In this document: positions 9,401 through 13,338 of the stretch, in pieces
How the letters are laid out: each line of letters opens with the position of its first letter
How positions within the stretch are numbered: the stretch's first letter is position 1
DNA from: UMGS1002 sp045586785
Lineage (GTDB): Bacteria; Bacillota; Clostridia; Oscillospirales; CAG-272
Direction: 5' to 3'
NCBI GenBank assembly: GCA_045586785.1
Contig: JAZNBA010000017.1
Location: 1 to 13,338, forward strand
DNA: 13,338 nt
The notes under the pieces: generated by a model
What the model was told of the DNA's origin: nothing
Seen by the model: the letters and a program-made list of their open reading frames with translations, nothing else
Databases searched by the model: none
Made by a program: the position numbers and the translations under genes

Positions 9401-12400
9401 ACCTGCGGATATTAATGGGTATTCATACGAAATCAGCGGAATGGGCGGCGTCCGTAGCGTGATCATTCCACGAGGCATAACAAGTATTTCAGATTTTGCT
9501 TTCAGTAACGCGACCGAGTTGGAGAGTGTCGTTATCGCTGAGGGCGTTACCAGCATTGGCGAAAATGCTTTTTATGGATGTTATGGTTTGACCTACATTG
9601 TGCTCCCCGAGGGTGTTACGAGCATAGGTTCGAGAGCATTCTCGCATTGCGGAAATCTAAAGGGAATCACTCTTCCTGAAACCTTGGAGCTAATAGGTGA
9701 CGGTGCGTTTGAAAATTGCTACAATTTGGAGCAGATTGTCATTCCCGATAGTGTGACGAGTATTGGATTAGATTCGTTTTACAATTGCTGGAAATTATCA
9801 AGTGTGCAGTTGCCGGATAGTATTACGAGCATTAGTTTCCAAATGTTCAGAGGCTGTGAAGGACTGAAAAGTATAACGATTCCCGAGAATGTAACGAACA
9901 TAGCGGATTCTGCATTCCGTGATTGTGTTAACTTAAATGACGTCACGATTCCGGATAGTGTAATACAGATTGGAGCATATGCTTTTGCCGGTTGCGCAAA
10001 ATTGGAAAGCATAACGATTCCTCAAAACTTGATATCCTTGGGGGATAGTGCCTTTGCCGGCAGCTCCAAGTTGGAGCAGATCATACCACTTGATCATAAA
10101 GCATTTGTGCAAATTGACGGTGTTATTTACAACCGAGATATGACTCAAATCGTATATGTTATGGATTCGGTTATCGAAATCTGTATCCCGAAAACGGTTA
10201 CACAATTTACACTTTCGAATAATGACACCTTGCAAAAGGTAACCTTTGAAGATGGCGGTGATTGGTCGAGCTTCTATTTCTCATTTACAAATTGTAACGG
10301 CTTGACGGATGTTGTTCTTCCGGAAAATCTCACGATGATTCCTCAATGTGCATTTTTTGAATGTGTGAATTTGTTGAACGTTACTATTCCGGATAGTGTG
10401 ACATATATAGGAGACTATGCATTTGAAGGATGCCATAGTTTATCGAATGTCACAATTCCGAGTGGGATAATGCGTATTGAACCATATGCTTTCCATGCTT
10501 GTAAGAGTTTGACCAATATTACGATTCCCAATAGTGTTACCAGTATAGGGGAGGGTGCCTTTGGACTTTGTACCAACTTACAGAGTATCTCTCTTCCTGA
10601 CAGTATTATGAGTATTGGAGACAATGCATTCAGTGGCTGTACGGGCTTGATGAGTATTGCAATTCCTGATGGTGTTACTGAAATTGGCAGTTCTACTTTT
10701 TCATTCTGCTCGAACTTGCAAAGTGTTGACCTCCCGGATAGCTTGGTTAGTATAGGATTTCAAGCTTTCTGTGAGTGCTCCAGTTTGATGAGTATTACAA
10801 TCCCCGAAAATGTGGAAGTGATTGAATATCAAGCATTCTGGTTTTGTAACAATCTTTTAATAGTGCAAAATGATAGCGATTTGTCATTGCAGATCGGAAG
10901 TGAAGAGCATGGCAATGTTGCTGAATATGCGAGAAAGATAATCAATAAAGATGGAACAATCGAGGGATTTGACAGTTTTGAATATTTTGATACGCCGGAT
11001 GGTTACCGTTTTGTTGAGAGCATGGGACAATATCATTTGATTGCTTATTTGGGAACAGATGAATTTGTCACGTTGCCCAAAGACGTGAATGGGCACCCCT
11101 ATGAAATATATCGAATGAGGGGCGTGCGCCATGTTGCTATTCCGGAGGGAATAACCTCCATTGGTCAGTCAGCTTTTGAAGGTTGCGTGAGCTTGAAGAG
11201 TATTACGATTCCGGAAAGTGTTATCAGCATTGGCTATCACGCTTTTGCTGGATGTGAAAATCTGCAGGAAATCATGCTTCCCGAAAAATTAACGGAGATA
11301 GGCGGATGGGTGTTCGCAGATTGCACACAACTAGAAAGCATTGTAATTCCAGAGGGTGTGACGGTCATTGGTTCGTCTTCTTTCCAAAATTGTAAGAACT
11401 TAAAGAGTATTGTGATTCCCGCATCGGTAACACAAATCGATCCTTGTGCTTTTCAGAATTGTGAAAAGTTGGAGAACATAGTGCTTCCTGATAGCGTTAG
11501 AATGATTCAGTATGACGCATTCGATAATACTGCTTATTATAATGATCCAACCAATTGGACTGATGGTTGCTTGTATATTGGAAATCATTTGATAAAAGTT
11601 TCCGAGGATATCGTATACTATACTGTTCCCGATAACATCATTGCGATTTGCGACAGCGCCTTCCGAAATTGCTTTCAAATGAAAGGAATAACATTAGGGG
11701 GGGATCATTATGGTGTTTTGCGCGGGATAACCAATCTCGAAACACTTATCATTACCCAAATTCCTGAGAGTGGTTATTATTATCTATATCGCTATTTTGG
11801 AGATAGTGGAGCGGATATGCCAATTACGCTTAAGAATATTGTTTTAGCGACTGATATCGGCATGCGTTCTGATCTATTCAATGATATAAGTGGCATTACC
11901 ATTTATGTTCAAGCCAATGAAAAAGACGTGAAGTGGGATGATAACTTCTCGGAAGTGATTGACGGAGAAAAGGTTGTATGGCACAACCGCAACAAGGTCG
12001 TCTACGGCGATAAATGGATCACGGCAGAGTTTTATGATGCCGAGGGTAATTTGATCAGCAGTGAGATTTTTTTGACCTCTCAAGTCATTCGACAGCCGCA
12101 CATTGAGCTTGCACGTGGTGTTGAGTATTCCGAAGTATTGCTCGGTTGGGATATCAACGGCGATGGTGTGGCAGATCGGCTCCTCACAACCTCTGATGAT
12201 ATTCAAGCGTATGCAATAGTTGGAAAACAATTGACAAATTACACCGTTCGTTTCTATGCAGAGGATGGCACAACGTTGCTTTCCAAGGTGAAGCTGCCTT
12301 ACGGTGCCGAAATTATCCCTCCGGAAGTAGCCGAGAAGACCGGCTATACCGTTCACGGTTGGCTTGGGTATACCGAGGGCATGACAGTGAGCGGAGATCA

Positions 12401-13338
12401 CATGATCGTGCTGGATCGTACGCACAATGGTGGAGATCACACATATTCTGATCCGATTTGGATAGCCCCCACTTGTACCGAGCAAGGGCACAACAAGCAT
12501 GTGTGCACGGTTTGCGGTGAGTGGTATGCCACCGATTATGAGGACGCACTTGGGCATGCATATGAATCTGTCACACAAGCACCTACGTGCGTTTTGAACG
12601 GACAGATTACCTATACATGTTCTGTTTGTTCCGATGAACACGTGGAAACGATTCCGGCGGCCGGACACGATTACACAGGAGTGGTGATTAGATCTGCAAG
12701 CTGTACGGAAGAGGGAAGTATGCACTATACTTGCCAGATTTGTGGTGATCAAAGAACCGAATCAATCGATAAGATCTCGCATAACTACCAAAAGAAGCTT
12801 GCAAGCAAATGGTGGTTGCAGTGGCTGATTGAACACATTTTGAACGTGTTCTTTGGCTATGAAGACGAGGATCCCTATTATTTCGAATGTGCAGATTGCC
12901 GTCATATTCAAACGCACCAAGAGATGCAGTTGAGTAGCAGCGTATCTGTAAAGAATGCCTGCGATCACCGAATAGGCGATTGGGTAAAGATCAATGACGC
13001 TTCCTGCGAGGAGATGGAATGTCATGGACGCATTTGTGATATTTGTGGCAAAGTGGTTGAAGCACGCGCAACTGCAGACACAGTCAACCACATTCCTGCG
13101 GACGCTGTTGTCGAAAACATTATTGAGTCAACTTGCACCGAAACCGGCAGTTATGATAACGTCGTATACTGCACTGTTTGCGGTGAAGAGCTGAGCCGCG
13201 AGACTGTTGTAGTAGACGCACTTGGTCACGACATGGGTGAATGGTATCAGACTGTTGCACCTGCTTGCACGACCGAAGGCGAGAACAGACGCGATTGTAG
13301 CAGATGTGACTACTTTGAGACTGTATCTGAGCCTGCGA
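3405..13338 (+). CDS. Giant membrane-anchored subtilisin-like protease fused to BspA-type leucine-rich repeats and CxxC repeats (3' end outside window)
   Basis: One frame runs without a stop for at least 3311 codons. Residues 1-26 are basic and 27-45 form a single hydrophobic segment, so the rest should lie outside the cell, tethered by its N-terminus. A charged helical linker (46-75) leads to a prodomain-like region (about 79-142, SIVLYNTSRAKAEELAEKLG). The peptidase S8 domain spans about 187-455, with Asp203 (AVIDTGID), His251 (GHGTAVTG), oxyanion Asn342 (AAAGND) and Ser404 (GTSLASPV), so it should be active. Residues 465-533 match the Listeria-Bacteroides beta module, ending DLTLYAGWV. About 74 BspA-type leucine-rich repeats fill residues 563 to about 2765. 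More beta-type modules, a DINGDGVAD loop and a CxxC-rich tail follow. Such repeats usually serve adhesion or ligand binding; the tethered protease may process the protein itself, neighbours or host proteins (inference). The C-terminal anchor, if any, is not visible. Confidence 0.93.
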   Translation, partial: MTCTDVKQMPGKAIISTKIRSGRLFKVVLLAVLLACVAVVVSLLLHQTNVEQQIQVQQEYRDDAIAELERGEGTYDAQSIVLYNTSRAKAEELAEKLGASLRMIKDGSFATLTLPEGTTILDVYRDEQNLPYLEQMSVDWQVKASELVEGEAEEGQDDTRLPLRPTYAVSDADYELQTYLDYVNMQNVWANHTGYGITVAVIDTGIDTDHPEFAGRISEYSYNATEDKIVKDYVLENGGYDWSLVEDEQGHGTAVTGVIAASMNSGNVVGIAPNVTIITIKAECDENGTFNRTSDLVFGLYYAIERDVAVVNMSFGSFENVFAEATQLAYDSDVICVAAAGNDSTAALTYPAADPNVFGVGALAANSWDLASYSNYGENVNLVAPGTTYTAKLGGGYGTMNGTSLASPVVTGAIALYLSANSYQEFKTVEEMLYASCYDLGDLGCDYYYGYGALDVSALLLEERGTVTFNMMTDELENTEQIFIRNHTLQNMPEPERLYAVFDGWYYDPYCTDEYNWYADKFYTDLTLYAGWVNEDDGVPFTYVELDDGTIEIRSYTGRRKYVTIPDQIDGKMVTSIGEEAFKGESDLREVILPKGLLRIRRSAFTACSNLVHIDIPDSVIAIEEDAFCDCVRMSYIGIGMNSQLTDIGAFAFANCAKLNRFEVPAHLTSVDGSAFFGATNLIAFTVRAGNTAFTAKDGVLFNYTASTLVAYPAGLRGQYTIPASVRAIGCNAFAYAHLSEIDLGSVQTIGASAFAYSELESVVIPDTVTEMGALAFSNNYYLRSVRIGNGIKTIPAYAFMKCFALEQIEIPANIVEIGYCAFESTWCLESVTFDPQGELQMIGEAAFANSALQSVELPSSLILIGRESFAKNTNLNIVLFAQNSRLFQIGENAFAGTSALMSIELPAQLNAIGGFAFSQSGLETVTIPASVTYLGEGVFAACHYLTNIQVEEDNVNYTDVDGVVYDAAIETLIAYPAGNDRTYYAVENTVTAIGESAFYGSSNLEQIDLPASLQEIRRQAFFKCTGLQSMVIPDNVIQISNCAFAEDWNLRSVTFSESSKLPRISKDAFAHCGIESFRVPASVSTIGQDAFKGCSSLISVTFAANSELESISAYMFKGCSNLQTITFEQGSALTSIQAHGLEGMRNLTSIDFGDANLTNIDNFAFRFCESLTSINIPEGVTNLGRYAFYYCSSLNEVMIPSTMEHIGRFAFLGTESMNVYFASETLPVYLDEDWDHGIAGYYLGVTDVQTSGDWKYATLTSGGVSIVEYTGDATNLDLTTLDLGEEIINIGGRAFAYSTVETVVLPETLVTIQAEAFYHSALKSVSVPESVQFIGRAAFADTPIETLTFVGEPQLAVMEQSAFEGTESLNAVALPASLTTVGRAIFKNSGITSLVFEDGIGITEIPEEAFAYTNLDAVTIPDSITLIDHGAFRETAQLKTVDFGNSSGMMVMSNAFYHSGLESIHIPKSVTYIGEYAFVALTNLQSFTVDEDHPQYRAVDGLLVSKDGRKLIAAPAGREGTLTVPEGIEVIGFGAFEASKLTKVEFLPDANILSFGYRAFYGSAITEMHVPASVVAIDYYAFATCEQLTIVTFAEGNKLRGVYEGAFYGCKNLFDITLPDSVVEISEFSFYGCTQLKQLPITDESAVKGIYDYAFAYTGLEGEFTTPETLIDIGAYAFMGNKFTSVTVPDTNAYDLLIGIGAFEGCNQMTEITLPFIGASFEDADITWFGYIFGAGGYQANATYVPQSLKKVTITEGISEIGEHAFDGLAMLEEMNIPHSVTLLKSYAFNGTTARYELTNTITPSVPYYVGFNVYEAYEMNSSHVGKGIAGHLRISNVTTRIHTGTFGYCHNLTEVELPDSIEIIDWNIFEHCTSLASIVIPDKVTCIEPNAFQGCSNLTSVTLPQGLTNIGSYAFLSCDSLYVIYNNSDLALEIGSEDFGHIALNAKLIVDKDGNKAYLDEAADLEYVDTTDGFRFVKEHGQYKLIAYLGSNETVTLPADINGYSYEISGMGGVRSVIIPRGITSISDFAFSNATELESVVIAEGVTSIGENAFYGCYGLTYIVLPEGVTSIGSRAFSHCGNLKGITLPETLELIGDGAFENCYNLEQIVIPDSVTSIGLDSFYNCWKLSSVQLPDSITSISFQMFRGCEGLKSITIPENVTNIADSAFRDCVNLNDVTIPDSVIQIGAYAFAGCAKLESITIPQNLISLGDSAFAGSSKLEQIIPLDHKAFVQIDGVIYNRDMTQIVYVMDSVIEICIPKTVTQFTLSNNDTLQKVTFEDGGDWSSFYFSFTNCNGLTDVVLPENLTMIPQCAFFECVNLLNVTIPDSVTYIGDYAFEGCHSLSNVTIPSGIMRIEPYAFHACKSLTNITIPNSVTSIGEGAFGLCTNLQSISLPDSIMSIGDNAFSGCTGLMSIAIPDGVTEIGSSTFSFCSNLQSVDLPDSLVSIGFQAFCECSSLMSITIPENVEVIEYQAFWFCNNLLIVQNDSDLSLQIGSEEHGNVAEYARKIINKDGTIEGFDSFEYFDTPDGYRFVESMGQYHLIAYLGTDEFVTLPKDVNGHPYEIYRMRGVRHVAIPEGITSIGQSAFEGCVSLKSITIPESVISIGYHAFAGCENLQEIMLPEKLTEIGGWVFADCTQLESIVIPEGVTVIGSSSFQNCKNLKSIVIPASVTQIDPCAFQNCEKLENIVLPDSVRMIQYDAFDNTAYYNDPTNWTDGCLYIGNHLIKVSEDIVYYTVPDNIIAICDSAFRNCFQMKGITLGGDHYGVLRGITNLETLIITQIPESGYYYLYRYFGDSGADMPITLKNIVLATDIGMRSDLFNDISGITIYVQANEKDVKWDDNFSEVIDGEKVVWHNRNKVVYGDKWITAEFYDAEGNLISSEIFLTSQVIRQPHIELARGVEYSEVLLGWDINGDGVADRLLTTSDDIQAYAIVGKQLTNYTVRFYAEDGTTLLSKVKLPYGAEIIPPEVAEKTGYTVHGWLGYTEGMTVSGDHMIVLDRTHNGGDHTYSDPIWIAPTCTEQGHNKHVCTVCGEWYATDYEDALGHAYESVTQAPTCVLNGQITYTCSVCSDEHVETIPAAGHDYTGVVIRSASCTEEGSMHYTCQICGDQRTESIDKISHNYQKKLASKWWLQWLIEHILNVFFGYEDEDPYYFECADCRHIQTHQEMQLSSSVSVKNACDHRIGDWVKINDASCEEMECHGRICDICGKVVEARATADTVNHIPADAVVENIIESTCTETGSYDNVVYCTVCGEELSRETVVVDALGHDMGEWYQTVAPACTTEGENRRDCSRCDYFETVSEPA
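3963..4770 (+). other. Peptidase S8 (subtilisin-like) catalytic domain within the giant gene
   Basis: The region holds the catalytic signatures in the family order: the Asp codon at 4011-4013 in AVIDTGID, the His codon at 4155-4157 in GHGTAVTG, the oxyanion Asn codon at 4428-4430 in AAAGND, and the Ser codon at 4614-4616 in NGTSLASPVVTG. All residues needed for a serine protease are present, and the domain has the usual length of about 270 residues. Boundaries are estimates from the start of the NVWANHTGYG stretch to the GYGALDVSALL helix that typically closes the domain. Confidence 0.92.
4797..5003 (+). other. Listeria-Bacteroides (InlB B-repeat-like) beta module
   Basis: Residues 465-533 start with GTVTFNMM, contain YAVFDGWYYD and finish with DLTLYAGWV. 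This is the pattern of the roughly 70-residue beta-grasp-like repeat seen in surface proteins of Firmicutes and Bacteroidetes (F-x-GWY-x-D, then T-LYA-W). It links the protease to the repeat array. Confidence 0.8.
8541..8690 (+). other. FGYIFG-type insert module in the repeat array
   Basis: Between two repeats the protein reads ITLPFIGASF, then WFGYIFGAGGYQANATYVPQ and SLKKVTITEG. From memory this is a recurring variant unit of BspA-type arrays in Firmicutes (FGYIFG, then YVP-x-SLK). A diverged relative seems to lie near 11740-11860 (YYLYRYFGDSG, then ITLKNIVL). Confidence 0.55.
9177..9470 (+). repeat. Cap module, copy 1 of a duplicated cassette
   Basis: A non-repeat insert of 98 residues contains NSDLALEIGSEDFG, DTTDGFRFV, GQYKLIAYLG and VTLPADINGYSYEI. 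A clearly homologous copy lies about 1.67 kb downstream (matching codons at 9363 and 11037, 558 codons apart). Confidence 0.85.
10857..11143 (+). repeat. Cap module, copy 2 of a duplicated cassette
   Basis: A 96-residue insert with NDSDLSLQIGSEEHG, DTPDGYRFV, GQYHLIAYLG and VTLPKDVNGHPYEI, colinear with copy 1. The copies differ at many positions and by small insertions or deletions, so the duplication is not recent or has been under diversifying change. Confidence 0.85.
11990..12425 (+). other. Post-array beta modules with a Ca-loop-like DINGDGVAD motif
   Basis: After the last repeat the protein reads KWITAEFYDAEGNLISSE, then LLGWDINGDGVADRLL, then YTVRFYAEDGTTLLSKVKLP with GYTVHGWLG. The FYDAEG/GW and FYAEDG/GW pairs look like two diverged beta-grasp modules of the kind found after the protease domain. 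DINGDGVAD (12150-12176, residues 2916-2924) has the DxNxDGxxD spacing of EF-hand or dockerin-like calcium loops; calcium binding is inferred only. Confidence 0.6.
12435..13338 (+). repeat. Cysteine-rich CxxC tail repeats (incomplete)
   Basis: At least seven units follow a loose plan: an APTCTEQG-like Cys, then about 8-20 residues on a CxxC (HVCTVCGEW, YTCSVCSDE, YTCQICGDQ, FECADCRH, RICDICGKV, YCTVCGEE, DCSRCDYF), then often a His (ALGHAY, AAGHDY, ISHNY, VNHIP, ALGHDM). The spacing resembles small zinc-ribbon-like knuckles and is common at the ends of clostridial surface proteins. Residues 3136-3152 (WWLQWLIEHILNVFFGY) interrupt the series with a Trp-rich hydrophobic or amphipathic helix. The tail runs off the window, so the number of units and any wall anchor are unknown. 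Confidence 0.8.

Larger units (their letters stand above)
5091..11700 (+). repeat. BspA-type leucine-rich repeat array, about 74 units
   Basis: A unit of about 23 residues (69 bases) recurs with the core IGxxAFxxCxxL followed by a strand such as SITIPDS. I counted about 74 units by eye; exact ends of diverged units are uncertain. Four related cap modules of the form DGxxxI-x-xY-x-G followed by VTLPxxIxG divide it: near 5040-5140, 7170-7260, 9335-9470 and 11010-11143. They define blocks of about 25, 23, 19 and 7 units. Units before about 8.8 kb are diverged and often lack the Cys. Those after about 8.9 kb are more alike, with the Cys nearly constant. Such arrays form solenoids that bind proteins or glycans. 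Confidence 0.93.

Noticed and set aside
5091..11700. CRISPR-like or tandem non-coding repeats
   Set aside because: The 69-base periodicity is coding, keeps frame throughout, varies at third positions and yields leucine-rich repeat protein; there are no identical direct repeats with unique spacers.
3693..13091. Many open frames of 60-292 codons on the minus strand across the giant gene
   Set aside because: They recur with the repeat period, lack ribosome binding sites and recognisable domains, and lie opposite one long, well-supported + strand frame with clear protein motifs. They are by-products of repetitive codon use.

Overview
The window looks like a piece of an uncultured gut-type Clostridia (Firmicutes) chromosome. 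This rests on strong AAGGAG-type ribosome binding sites, sigma-A-like promoters, roughly 40-50% GC in the lines I counted by hand, and above all a giant surface protein built from BspA-type leucine-rich repeats and CxxC tail repeats, an architecture common in such bacteria. The genus cannot be named from sequence alone. All supported genes are on the + strand.

Layout. (1) Bases 1-324 are the 3' part of a chromate-transporter-family membrane protein. Its normal C-terminal tail is still readable in another frame just past the stop, so the gene looks frameshifted. (2) A sigma-A-like promoter (526-554) and a strong Shine-Dalgarno drive a 707-residue protein (593-2716, GTG start). It has two N-terminal helix-turn-helix-like segments and a body that looks like a glycoside-hydrolase-type barrel. 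(3) Bases 2717-3404 hold no convincing protein gene. They contain a densely base-paired segment (about 2838-2988) ending in a textbook intrinsic terminator (3006-3035), then an AT-rich stretch with two overlapping promoters (3287-3325). (4) From 3405 to the window end one uninterrupted frame of at least 3311 codons encodes a membrane-anchored subtilisin-like protease. It is fused to about 74 BspA-type leucine-rich repeats and a cysteine-rich CxxC tail, and its end lies outside the window.

The giant gene is the centre of interest. In order it has an N-terminal membrane anchor, a protease prodomain, a peptidase S8 domain with the full Asp/His/Ser triad and oxyanion Asn, a Listeria-Bacteroides-type beta module, and a repeat array of about 6.6 kb. 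The array is divided into four blocks by related cap modules. It is followed by one or two more beta modules, a Ca-loop-like motif and at least seven CxxC repeats. The array has two styles: an older-looking, diverged, higher-GC part (to about 8.8 kb) and a more uniform, lower-GC part with a conserved Cys in each repeat (about 8.9-11.7 kb). The second part contains a visible duplication of about 1.67 kb periodicity.

Functionally, the giant protein probably acts outside the cell as a tethered protease-adhesin, and the 707-residue protein may act on glycans. Nothing in the sequence ties the three genes into one operon: each of the two complete 5' ends has its own promoter.
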